From Lingula anatina (taxonomy: Eukaryota > Brachiopoda > Lingulata > Lingulida > Lingulidae): a stretch of DNA of 64,000 bases. Below are positions 9,986-21,666 of the stretch, piece after piece. A program made the translations under genes and the position numbers. The stretch is from contig NW_019774480.1 of NCBI RefSeq assembly GCF_001039355.2, positions 224,859 through 288,858 of the forward strand, read 5' to 3'. The notes below the pieces were generated by a model that was not told the DNA's origin, ran no database searches, and saw nothing but the letters and a program-made list of their open reading frames with translations. The stretch's first letter is position 1; each line of letters starts with the position of its first letter.

Positions 9986-12031
9986 AAAAAAAAAAAAAAA
10001 AATGAAAAGAAGAAAGCTGACCGTGATTGGCGACCCTATCAGTGTCATAACGACGACATTTTCTTATTTTAAAATACAAGTAGACTTCGCTGATCTTATA
10101 TGTATATATATAATGATAATTCAATAGCACATGTGTATCATCTCAACTTTCACTGATGCCGTATAGTCAACATCAATGAAGAACCACAGGGCTGCTGACG
10201 CTAGGCCGTCGCCTCGATCTGTTGCTGACTCTAAAAACCAAAAGTAATCTCTTTGAGGGCAAACTGGTTTGCATGTTGACAAAAAAGGTTAAGTGTTTGA
10301 AACGAGTTTGATGATATCGGCGTATTAACCTTTGGTAGTCTTATCTCCATCGTAGAAGGTAGAGCGAATGGGGTTTCACAAAAATAATCGGGTCGTGTGA
10401 TAAAACATAGCTCCACGCCCTGAAATGCCTCTCAAAAATAAAATAATAATAAAATGAAGAAATAAATTACCTGTTTGGTTTAACATTAAGACAAACAGGT
10501 AACCATTGGCTTTATTAATATATATCATATTCATCCTGGCTCGCACTAGTAGAAGGGGGTAATTGTAGATATATCGGGGGGAAAAGGTCAGTGATAAAAC
10601 CAATGACACACATAATGAGGCTGAGTATCTTGGCCATTGATAAAAGCCATTGTCGGTAATAAGAGATCTCATTTAAGATACTGTGTACATGTGCCTGTTT
10701 TACCTTGTAACCACAATAAATGAACACTTGGCTAGTTGGGGGTGGGGCAGCAGATCCTGATTTTTTATTCATCTGGAAGACAATTACATTTTTACCCAGA
10801 TACTTGTAGATGTTTATCATTTCGTTAAAAGCTCGACGGCGCCATTCTAACAAGGGGGTTCATTATTGTTCGAAGAAGTTCTTTGCTATTTTTGAATGAG
10901 ATACAAAGATATTTATATATTCTGAACTGTGTGCAGATCTTCAATCTTTAGAGAACATCAGTATTTTTTCACAATTTCCCCAAATCAAGCAGTCATGATG
11001 GTGCTGGAGATACTAGAGAGAAAAATCATTACGTGTAAATCGATTTGGCGCCAGTGAAATTTCTCCACATGTGTGTTACAATCCACACGTGTCACTGTTC
11101 CCACAAGAAGTCGCGTGTCCTCTTCCCCCTCTAATTATATCTGTCATTTTAATCAGGGACAGATTAATTGCACGATAAACAATTGCCTAAGTCTCTTTAT
11201 CTTTTGTCAACCAACAAATGTTTCTTGTCCTAGAAAATCCTAAAGAATCAAGTCAAATAAGATAGAGGCTGTGATGCATTTAGGGCTTTCCACACTTGTA
11301 TTTTGTTCTCTGGCAAATTTTGATAAATCACGCCTTTCATTAAGATATAATAAGAATTTTACAAAAGCTGCAACTGGCTTAGGACTTACATTAGAACAAA
11401 TCATAAATGTTTATAAGTGGATGACTTAATTACCATTATCGTCCAACTACGGGATATCACTATAATTAATCATAAATGTTCATAAATACTTCCATTATTT
11501 ACCATTCTATAGAACAACGAAGCGTTCTTTAGTTACAATGGGAATTGTTTTTATAATCAATTGTGATTTAATAAAAAAATGTTTTGGGCGTTTTTCGACA
11601 ATCATGTATTTACATGTATGGATTTTTTTACGATTTAAATACAATACGGAATTTTAATTTTTCTTAAACAGGTAAATTGCTGAAATAACCGTTAAGACTT
11701 TACCACAAAATTGACCATTTATTTATTTCTGTCATTATGTCTTCACATGTATTACTTACATGAATTACTTACGATATTGATTTAACACGAAACACTGTCT
11801 TCGGGACGGAAAACATAAGTAAAGGTAAGCAATTTATCACAAAATGCTATCAAGCATGTTCTTCTTTTTTCTTCGCAGTAGAAAAATGACACTGTGGCAT
11901 TATTCTCTGAAAATTATCTCAAACTTCACTGACAAGCATTCTTACAAAAGTTGGGCATGCACCAAGCCATAAAGGCAAATAATATAATACGTGATGTCTT
12001 GAAAATCTCTCTGACCACGCGATGTAATGAC

Positions 12032-12050
12032 TATTGGTCAAGTATATAAG
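12032..12050 (+). promoter_or_regulatory. Core promoter of copy C
   Basis: TATTGG (inverted CCAAT) lies at 12032-12037 and TATATAAG at 12043-12050, 74 bases before the ATG. The surroundings match copy B closely, so co-expression is likely. Confidence 0.75.
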
Positions 12051-12123
12051 AGGGGACTCTGACTTGGATGGTCAGAAGCCTCCTGAATCAGCGAACGCTC
12101 TCCAGAACACCGAAAACATCAAG

Positions 12124-12447
12124 ATGATGCTCAAAGCCGCCTGCCTTATTGCCATCGTGGCCATCGCCGCCGCTGTCCCCGGCACCAAGTACTACCCTGC
12201 CCCAGACAACAGCGGAAGACTCCTCTACTTCCCAAACGGCTACAGAGGTTCCCAGAGCTATAGCCAAGGTATCCCAGTAGGCGGATACGGTGGACACGGG
12301 CTCCCATACGGAGGCTACGGCGGCTACGGATACGGTGGTCTTCGCTTCCCAGCTAAGTTCGGCTATGTCCGTCCCCTGAACTTCGGCTACAAGCGCCCAA
12401 TCAACTTCGGCTATGCTCATGGTCTTAAGAAGCCATTCTATGGTTAG
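12124..12447 (+). CDS. Secreted Gly/Tyr-rich peptide, copy C
   Basis: The 107-residue product is identical to copy B. It has the signal peptide, the PNGY block, the Gly/Tyr stretch and three FGY units, ending in KKPFYG. The frame is open upstream but crosses the TATA box, so the ATGATG at 12124 is the start. The first exon ends at 12462 with a GTAAGC donor 15 bases after the stop. The downstream exon starts at 13026. Identity at protein level with slightly diverged introns and flanks suggests recent duplication, purifying selection or gene conversion. Confidence 0.85.
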   Translation: MMLKAACLIAIVAIAAAVPGTKYYPAPDNSGRLLYFPNGYRGSQSYSQGIPVGGYGGHGLPYGGYGGYGYGGLRFPAKFGYVRPLNFGYKRPINFGYAHGLKKPFYG

Positions 12448-13025
12448 ATTTGAAGAGAAAAGGTAAGCCATACTTTTGTCTTGCCCTTAGTGAACATTTC
12501 TTCTGTCGTGTGGATGTAACAAAACGTCACAAGGTTTCGATTTTCGTAACTCAGAACGTTTTCATCATATTTCGAAGATATTTGATTTTACACTTTGTTC
12601 TCTTTAACTGTACCGTGGCCTTTAGAGTTTGAAACTTAGGAAAATATTTTAAAGTAGCCATGTAGCATTTGCTTAAAGAAGTCCAAATACGCAATGCCAA
12701 ATTGAACGTTTATTGTCTTGTTTTTCAAGGCTTTAGCCGTCTCCAAGACTGTCCTGGCATCTATCAGAATAACTTATTTTTAACGCATTTTTTTTTTTTT
12801 TTGAGATTTCTTATGTGAAAAATATAATAATGATAATTTAGAGGGATTGTTTTGAGACAACACATGACTTGGTTATCAGAAAGAAATGTACTGACTGATT
12901 ATAATAATTATTTATGTTAACTTCAATGATGGCCAACTTGCGAAAGTATTCCTGGTCACGTTTCAAATACAGTAGTTTTAAAATAAGAGTTAAGCTTCAT
13001 ATTTTCTTCTGTTTTGTTTCTTCAG

Positions 13026-13260
13026 ACTTTCAAGCCGAATCGAAGAGGACCAACAGTTACAGCTGAAAAAGACAATGTGTCCACAACCACCACTCCTTAC
13101 GTCATTATGTCAGTTATAGGCCACGCCCACTTTGAAGAGACATTGCGCCATCCACAGTGACACTTGACTCTCACAACGTAATTTATTGTCACAATATGTT
13201 GAATATCTTATATTTTGTGGAATTAATATCATACAAAATAAATAAAATATAAAACCTTTT
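13026..13260 (+). other. 3' UTR exon of copy C
   Basis: The acceptor TTTCTTCAG ends at 13025. AATAAA lies at 13237-13242. It is homologous to 8499-8765 with a short internal deletion. Confidence 0.65.
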
Positions 13261-13311
13261 GTAAATACGACATAATCTTATTTAATTTTTTTACATTAGG
13301 AAAAATCTGTG

Positions 13312-13312
<1 letters not shown>

Positions 13313-13352
<40 letters not shown>
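13313..13352. repeat. (CT)n microsatellite
   Basis: A CT run with one TTT interruption, downstream of copy C. A shorter version lies at 8850-8867 in unit 1. Confidence 0.85.
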
Positions 13353-13353
<1 letters not shown>

Positions 13354-14496
13354 GAGAGCAGGATAATCAAAACAAGATAAATTTTTAAAACGTACGTGTG
13401 CCATTAACAAACTTGGACTTAATGGTATCAATTTCAACGACATTTCAAGAGGCAATAAATAAATATTTTTTTACGTATTGCAAGCTGAGACAAGCGCATG
13501 AGAAAAAAACTACAAATCGTATAACAAGTTCTCAGCACAAAAAAAAAAAAAAAAAAAAGAAAAGAAAAAGAAAAAGAATAGAAAAATAACCCTCAATTGA
13601 CTTTAATTGATGTTATCATTGGCTTATTTTCGCTGTAGTGACACATTATCTGTGTTATTGGTTTTATCAAGGTATTTAAGGAAATGTCAACGGGTTATCT
13701 AGATGGGCGGTGACCTAAAGTGAGTGGATGTAAATTATCGGGCAGTAATGCTTGATTGTTTAATTCATTTTACGCTGGTGGATATAGGAGTTTTCCAAGC
13801 GAGGGACGGAGGGGGGGGGAGAATGAGGGAGCAGAAACAGTCGCTCTGCATATTTTGACGAGGAGAGTTTGACTCTAATATGTAGGGCAGATGGATGGAC
13901 GAATGTGCTTAGTTGTGTCGCTTTTAGTTTGCAGTACTATTTTGGAGAGAGAGCCTTAATTTTGCAGTGGCTACGTTACGATGTCATTGAACACTGTCGT
14001 TTCTGTTTGTCCACAATTTGTTGTACTCAAACTGTGACTGAGACAACATTGGCCAAACAACCGAAGCAATTGTGGCAGCTTCTCTATAGCAATTGCCTCT
14101 CTTGACAGACACCTCAGATGCTGTGGCCATTTTTTGGTTTTTATCTGTATACATCAGTTTATCATACATTATTATATTTTTTTAGATCATAGTCATTGTA
14201 TCAATAAAAAAAATATTAAGCTGAACAGTGTTGAATTTGGTCACCTATAAAAGAACACCTCATCATTATGTAATGAAAGTTAAAATACTTTACCTTTTTT
14301 AAAACTATTTATTTATCTATTTTATTCATTTATTATTTATTTATTTATTTTACTTTACGTCCAGAGACATATGGTAGTACAAGGCATATATCTAAACCGG
14401 AGAAGCGTTTTTTTTTTTTTTTTTTTTGCTAATCACTGACTTCTGTTACACGATATGTGCCAGTTAATCCAAACGAGAAAATTTCAAAATACATAT

Positions 14497-14660
14497 TATA
14501 GGCGTAAAATAACGATTACGAAAAGAGCATTGCAATGTTACAAAAAAGATAATAAAAATAAATAATAATAAATTATAATATTATAGGCGTAAAATAACGA
14601 TTACGAAAAGAGCATTGCAATGTTACAAAAAGGATTATAAAAATAAATAATAATAAATTA
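14497..14660. repeat. 82 bp tandem duplication
   Basis: Two nearly identical adjacent copies both contain GGCGTAAAATAACGATTACG. The copies differ by about two bases, so the event is recent. Confidence 0.85.
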
Positions 14661-15119
14661 AATTATGTCTAACGTCATTTTTCTGAGTTTGCAAATGAAT
14701 AATTTAAGTCCCGTAGTCACTCATTTTTACCCCTATACTTGCCCAACTTGAAAAATAGAGGTTTATACAATTTTTTTTTCCAAAAGGGCGATTGTATTTT
14801 AAACTCCTAGGACCATCCCTGCATGCATACCAAGACCAATTTAAATAAAATATAATAAAATAACGAATCTTGTATGGGACACTTTTAGGATAAATTTAAG
14901 AAAGAGTTTAAGCCGTATGAGTTGACCAGGGTGGTCATAAAGTGTTCACACCTGCTACTGAGTTTTGGTGATATAATTGATGGCTGGACGGGTCGTGTCA
15001 AGTAAAAATATGTTAGTGGCATTATAAGGTCTTAGGGTACAGACGCTGAAATAGGTCAAGAGCACGTGGGGTGCTTTGCCATGAAAGAGCTAACACATTT
15101 TTACTTATCTTACAAACTG

Positions 15120-15164
<45 letters not shown>

Positions 15165-16266
15165 CACACACACACACACATTATGTATGAAAGAACCTAA
15201 AGTTTCTGGAATAATTCAAGTACATTTCGTCAAAAACAAAAACCCTTTCTGTGCCATCTATCGCCATTTAGCGTTGATCTTGTGTTTTGTATAACACGCC
15301 AAAGAGATAAGAAAAATACAAGGTGAAGAACCTTAATAATTATAACTACCTATATGTTAAATATAGTAATTAAAAGCGTCCCGTTGGTTTAACTGTGTTG
15401 ATCTTTAAGTACTCTCGGGTTGTCACGCTATTGGCGTGTTCTGTCCAGGTGAAGATGTACTGATTAGAGTATGAGGAAACAGAGAACTCGTTCAGTTCGC
15501 ATTTTAAAATTATCCAGCGCCATACTGCGTAAGTGTACAGTGTACTAGTGCGTGTAGATATTGCTTCTTTCTCAAGAGTGGTGTTAGGGTTTTGCCCAAT
15601 TGAAAAAAATAAAATGCTCTGAAGGTGGGAGTTGTAGGTATACCAGCACATGTAAGTGTAGTTTCGTTAATGCTGACATGGGAACCACATAATTACTACA
15701 ATAAAAGTGACTTTGATAATGAGGGCATGAAGTAAATAATTTTACCTTTTAAGTGTTGAAAATATCAATATAAGCATCAGAAAGCTATGGAAATTGGTCA
15801 ATTCAATTATTGTGATGCATAGAATATACACAACTGCGTAGAGTTAAAAACACTGTTGACTAACTACTAGTACAGTGCAATGTACTAACTTGCAAAGGTT
15901 TTGTTCAGTCTGTTTGTTATTAAAGCTTTAGAATAGTAACCGCTCTCTCTCTCTCTCTCTCTCTCTCTCTTCAATAGAACCAGTAGGCCTACTGCAACTA
16001 AAACGATGCGAATTTATACTCGTCAATATCAAACATGATGCGGCATCCTGGTACTTCCATGTGCTATCAATATATACACTATTTATTTCTGCATTGGGAT
16101 TTAGCATCTTTATTTGAACAACTTGTCTACTTGCCGAACACGTGACCACACCCTGCGAACCAATCAGAGATCGTTTTGCAGGATAAATTTGAATCGTTAG
16201 ATTTGCAGATTGGGTGATTTATTTCCAGACACGTGCATATTTTACATCTCAAAATGAAAATGACAT

Positions 16267-16500
16267 CCCTGTTTGCCATAAATAGTACGTCTCCGTGTAC
16301 CCCTAAAACGATTTGTTGTGTTCTCCTGCAATATTCCAGTGCCATTAATTCAAATATTTTATGTCCCAAAAATTTACATCCCTGTTCGCCATAGAGGGCA
16401 CGTCTCTGTGTATCTCTAAAACGATTTGCTGTGTATTGGTGCAATATTTCAATGCCATTAATTTGGATTTTACTCCCATATTTTGTTGTCCATTAAAGCG
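16267..16500. repeat. Diverged ~120 bp tandem duplication
   Basis: Both halves contain a CGTCTC(C/T)GTGTA word, a CTAAAACGATTTG word, and a CAATATT..A.TGCCATTAATT segment in the same order. Confidence 0.7.
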
Positions 16501-16709
16501 AGTAATACTGGAGCGGTAGTACTTAGTATTGAGAGGAGGCGCATATTTTAATCTGGATGTGTTTGTTGTATGGGAATACTATATATCGTTTTAAAACACG
16601 CTCTATGTGTTGTGTGACCTTACCACAAACAAGTACTCTAAAATGAAAATAACAAAGTGATACTACCTGTTTAAATGCATATATGAGCATTGACAGAGAC
16701 TGAGTTTTG

Positions 16710-16776
16710 CGCGTAAGAGAGAAAGAGAGAGAGAGGAGGGAGAGAGAGAGAGAGGGGGGAGGGGAGGGAGAGAGAG

Positions 16777-16811
<35 letters not shown>

Positions 16812-16855
16812 AGGGAGAGACGGACAGAGGAGAGAGAGAGAGAAAGAGAGAGGAA
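16710..16855. repeat. (GA)n-rich low-complexity tract
   Basis: About 145 bp of GA dinucleotides with G-run interruptions. Translations of it are meaningless Ser/Leu runs. Confidence 0.9.
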
Positions 16856-17762
16856 TAAAGTTCTCTAGTCTCTATCACCTTCTGATTATCGCTACATCGA
16901 CATCCGTACTAAAGGTACAAATAACGTTTTTTACGTGTTTTTCGCACAGGGCCACGGGTCTGTAAAAGTAACTTTCAACATTAGGCCTACACGCAGACTT
17001 TTAACAATAATCGTCATCAAGGTCAATCATAATTGATGATAAAATGCATAAATCGGCACCCAGACGCTTTTGTAATTGCGGTTTTTATGAAATTAAAATG
17101 ATATCAGCATCATTATGATCTAGTAATTTAGTATGCCTGAGACTTAATACATAAGAAATATAAATGGAATGTTGGTCAGCCATGCTTATTTCAGTACTAG
17201 CATACTCTCTGTAATAGACTAGAGAGGGGACATACAAAAATAAAAATAAACAAGCTTCTTGTGAAAAACTAGTGTGGATGTTTTTAAAATTTCTTAAGAT
17301 AAAGATCTAATTTGTTTGCTAAAATGTCCAAGTTTTCGGCGTTCTGCCTTCTTCAGGCTCGAACATTGTACCAAACACAGTACATCTTTATAAATGCATT
17401 TAAATCGTATTTATTACTTTAGCCCTTTAACAGGTCACACAAGGTTACACTATATGTTTAAGACAGCGCTGGCGCTGGGGGCGGTATTATGAAAAATTCA
17501 GTAGGCCGAAGAAGCTATGGGGCTGCTATTATAACCCACGTTCCCATGAATGGACACTATAATCGTACATCACCGGGACAGAAATTAAGTAGATGCTGAT
17601 TAACGCTACGACCTGCCAGACGAGAGGCTCTTGTTATTCAGTTTCAATGTCATTATCATGATGAGGAACGGCAAGGCATTACGTACGTGTGAAACTTTGT
17701 GTAAATAACAAATCTGGGTGAAAATGAAAAAAAAAAAACTAATGGCAATATTTTTTGTACAA

Positions 17763-17815
<53 letters not shown>

Positions 17816-18466
17816 TCCGTGACACAACTTCTGGTTACAAACATCTGCGGCGTTGTAGCGAGGTGTTTTAAGGGCAGTAAGCAGCGTATGTATAAGTAGG
17901 TATAATGACAATTTGGAATGAATAAGATAATTTGAAATAAAATCTTTTGTAAAACAAGAATTTGCAAGATTCCGTGTGTATTAGGTAGATACATGTAATA
18001 CATAATGATTTTAACACAGACACCATTTTTTTAGAGAGGGCTGTCGACGTTATTCATGGAAAAAGGAAAAATGAGAAGGTTCAGTGAACTTAGACGAACG
18101 AATAAAATGGCATGAAAAAAAGTTTCCTCCCTATCTCTTTTCTCTTCCCAGAAATGATATAACCAACAAAAACGAGACCAATCCAAACGTTTGCCGCACG
18201 AATCAAGGGGGCATGTTTTTGTCCTACCCACTTCCCCGAAATTCAGCAAAATTCTGGCCCCGCCAATGTAGTGTTAATAGGGCCTTACCAGTTTAAATGG
18301 CCTTCATGTCCTTAGCACAGAGAGTCGTCGACGTCTTAAAAGACCCCAGTTTACCCTCCCATTATGCGGTTGTTGAAGGATGAAATTACGGTACAATTTT
18401 AACGACCAGTCCTTATCTGTAATCTGAAATCTCCCCCACCACGCTACGGACTGGCCACCGCTGGAG

Positions 18467-18474
18467 TATAAAAG
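18467..18474 (+). promoter_or_regulatory. TATA box of gene D
   Basis: TATAAAAG lies 76 bases before the start codon, so the transcription start should be near 18498. Confidence 0.75.
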
Positions 18475-18549
18475 CCGGTCAGTTAGCGGTGACCAGTCAG
18501 CAGTCTCCTAGGCCAGCCAACGCCAACCTCAAACGCTGAGATCGCCAAG

Positions 18550-18939
18550 ATGATGTTCAAAGTCGCCTGTCTTCTTGCCACTGTGGCCTTTGCCGCCGCC
18601 GTTCCCGGGACCCAGTACTACCCAGCCTCTGACGGCAGCAACAGGATCATCTACTATCCAAACGGCTACTCTGGCTCCGGCAGTTACGGACAAGGCATTC
18701 CCCTTAGCGGTCACGGAGGCTATGGCGGCTATGGCTACGGAGCTGGCTACGGTGCTGGTATTGGAGCTGGCTACGGTGCTGGCTACGGAGCCGGCTACGG
18801 AAGCGGCTATGGTGGTGTCTTCGGATACCCTGGCTTCGGTTATGGTGGTGGGCTCGGCGGATTCCGTATGCCGTTTGGATTCGGTGGCAACTACTTCCAC
18901 AGACCTGCTTACAAGAATCCCGTTCCTTACTACGGTTAA
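18550..18939 (+). CDS. Secreted Gly/Tyr/Ala-rich protein D, paralogue of A-C
   Basis: A 129-residue protein. Signal peptide residues 1-20 (MMFKVACLLATVAFAAAVPG) match those of A-C almost position by position. The shared TQYYP..D.S.R..YYPNGY block and SYGQGIP word show common ancestry. The middle is expanded into GYGAG repeats (about residues 55-90). A Phe/Gly segment follows, and the C-terminus ends in VPYYG. There is no Cys. It is probably an extracellular structural protein of the shell-matrix or byssus type. The name shematrin-like is possible, but the C-terminal RKKKY-type tail of that family is absent. The intron after the stop and the TATA layout are shared with A-C. Confidence 0.83.
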   Translation: MMFKVACLLATVAFAAAVPGTQYYPASDGSNRIIYYPNGYSGSGSYGQGIPLSGHGGYGGYGYGAGYGAGIGAGYGAGYGAGYGSGYGGVFGYPGFGYGGGLGGFRMPFGFGGNYFHRPAYKNPVPYYG

Positions 18940-19921
18940 GATGCATTCCATACCAAAGGTACATATGTTTATCATGAAGCTTAGATTGTATTTTACGGTT
19001 CGGATTTTACATCTGTTCATTATTTAAGTACTAATACGAGGGGGTTCTTAATTAAAATATTATGGCCCGTATATTATCGATTTAAAACCATTATATGAGT
19101 TTTTTCACAAATGCGCAATTTTTTCACAGTGATATACATGATATACGGTATATTATTTTAAAAAATTTATCCTGATAAAATTGTCAGTTCATCTAGAAAT
19201 GTTACTTTGAACTAAAATTCTCTGAAGCACAACCACTTACCATCGTCGACCTACGTCCTTAAAATGACAACCATTCCTGTCTTAACTATGAGTTTCTGCC
19301 AAGGGCAGATCTTGTATAAATCCTACAAATATCATATTAAGAAACATAAAGCCCGCTTGTCGTCTTGCAGCTGCAACATTTGTACTCCCAAATGCGTCCG
19401 TCACATAGCACTATAGATTATGAATCTTTTTCGATTTCACGTCCTCAGGCGAAAGATTTTTTAGAGAATTATGAAGTAAAGGGTTGCCTTAAGCAAAGCA
19501 TCTCCTTTTATATTTGCTTGCGTGTAAAATCATGCCCTTTTTCATATCGGGCAACGCATTCGTGCGTTTTGCCCTTATTATGCTTTTAGCGCTTTTTAGA
19601 CAGTTAATCTACAAGACATTTATGTTTTTCCTCCGCCTTCTATTCCCGGCGTGCAAACTCTTCATTTTCATAATTAATACCAAGATCAGAAATACCGTTA
19701 AGTTAAGTTTCCCACTAAACCTCGAATGAACGTTCCATTGAGAACCATTTTTGTAACGCCTTTATCTCTTTAAATGACGGGGTCTTTAATTTAAATTCAC
19801 TTAGAGCGTAAACAGGCGCATCAAACGGTAAAATGGCTTTTACCTGGGGGATCAATTTTGATAACATTTTTATTGTAGGCGAAATAAGTATAGTGATGAA
19901 GTTCCTCCTATTTTCTTTCAG

Positions 19922-20245
19922 TTTTAATTCCGAAAATGAAGCGGATCGCCAAAAGTGACAACACCTTGAAGAAACGAAAGCGTTCCGATAAAGAACCTAA
20001 ATGTATTATCTCAACACCCTTTTCCACACACATGGTGCTTGGCGCAGACCACTTTAAGACATCAGAAGATTAAAACTCTGCAAAATTTAGGGACATAACA
20101 TCGGCAAAAGACTCTCTCTTATCGGATGAAACTGTGCCTGAAGAAATTTACGTGTGATATAGGCCATGCGGCGCCTTACCATTGCTTGGGAGCTTTAAAA
20201 TCGCCATTTGATTATGATGGCATGTACATGTGAATAAATTATGTT
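19922..20245 (+). other. Probable 3' UTR exon of gene D
   Basis: A weak donor (GTACAT at 18959, 19 bases after the stop) pairs with a strong pyrimidine-rich acceptor ending at 19921. AATAAA follows at 20233-20238. The exon layout copies A-C, but the sequence is not obviously similar. If the intron is not real, the 3' UTR simply runs on. Confidence 0.45.
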
Positions 20246-20305
20246 TTGTTAAATATGTTTTATTTCTTTTTTCATTGCCGTCAAAACAGCTGGTCTCGCT
20301 TCTTG

Positions 20306-20433
<128 letters not shown>

Positions 20434-20459
20434 AAAATGATACCAATTGTTATTATAAA

Positions 20460-21314
20460 AAAGATAAATAAATAAATAAAAAAAGAATGCTAGACACAAA
20501 ACGTATAACTAAAGAAATAAAGCGAGAAAAAGACCCAGGCCCAATGTAAAAATGGGCTGTCATTGCCCCACATAGGCTAACATAATTTGGTTTTGACATA
20601 GTGAAGAAGAATATTTCTACGATCTGTAAACGCCTGCTGTGCCAAGCTGCAGGTAGAACACACATATAGCGCGCGTTGTCCTATTTTTCCTTTATCTCAG
20701 TCTTGGAGAATGTGGATGATTACATGGGCGACAAACGGTAATTTCTGGCCTGTGGAGGATGAAAACTTATCAGTGAGATTAAACGATTAGCGGTACAGTA
20801 TGTGCGCCGTCAGGAATAAAGATTGTTGTCCCTAAGTTTAAGGGCATCCATGCATTTCAGTTAACGATCTTATTCTGATGGGTGGTAATGGAGATGTGGA
20901 TTTGCTTGTAGGCTGACGCTGTTATAATGCAAAATTGTGGATTTTTTTAAGGAAATGAATTGCATGTTTAGAACTACATAAACATGTTTGGTTAGTCTAC
21001 TGTATGATTATTTATTTATTTTTTTGGATTGCTTTAGATAGGGCCTAAAGGAAGCATTCCTAAGGATTGTCACAACTCCCGTATTAAAATTCGTTGACCA
21101 CCGTGAACAAATTAAAACCTGTTATCTTCAGTTATAGGTGAGATAAGAGGAGAAATATTACTCTTTTTTCAATTTTGAACCTCCGTAAGCTCTTAAGAGC
21201 AGTTCCTACCAGTAGGCCTATATCTTCCATCATACAAGGTGCTGGGCATATGCATGTAGCCGTTTTTCTAGAATCGTGTTTTTTAACGATAATAGTTTCT
21301 GGTTGCCAGAATCG

Positions 21315-21351
<37 letters not shown>

Positions 21352-21480
21352 AAAAGCTTAATTGGAATCTAGACACAATCTAAGACACTAACTTCAGCGC
21401 CTTGATATCAGTGGTATATGAAAGCGGGTATGAATATATTGCAATCCACCATTCTTAATTTATTTGAAGCAGTGGCATTG
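20460..21480. other. Intergenic spacer upstream of CAND1
   Basis: No gene recognised. It contains a ~33 base poly-T at 21318-21350. No TATA-like element is convincing before the CAND1 start. Confidence 0.5.
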
Positions 21481-21666
21481 CGTTAGCTGTGACAAAACAA
21501 CACAATTCAACCTCTCCGCTTGAAGTCGCCACCAGTCCTGTTGACCGATGCAGTGCTAACGTGTTGCAGACTTATCTTGTCAGTTTGCAGACAATTGGCG
21601 TTGGTCAAGAGAGATAAACATCGGTAGCTGAATTACCTGTAGCTTGAGATAACTGAAAAAATTAAA

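Larger units (their letters stand above)
9022..11185. repeat. Inverted-repeat-bounded block upstream of copy C
   Basis: Sequence at 9022-9130 returns in reverse complement at about 11080-11185, giving a 2.16 kb block with ~100 bp inverted ends. No comparable block follows copy C, where the related flank continues directly. It is either a non-autonomous element or a rearrangement product. It includes an assembly gap. Confidence 0.5.
9022..13545. repeat. Tandem segmental duplication unit 2 (contains copy C)
   Basis: Homologous to 1857-9020 in the same orientation, but shorter because it lacks the 2.57 kb hAT-like element and both CAGGGGCGG MITEs. Similarity stops at an A-rich tract near 13540. 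Confidence 0.75.
13560..18430. other. Intergenic spacer, no gene recognised
   Basis: Short, unrelated reading frames only. It contains an 82 bp tandem duplication (14497-14660), a diverged ~120 bp duplication (16267-16500), CT/GA runs (15123-15161, 15943-15970, 16710-16855), and an (AAT)n run (17765-17813). Confidence 0.6.

Noticed and set aside
9575-10130. Frames of 120-182 codons
   Set aside because: Most codons are N from the assembly gap.
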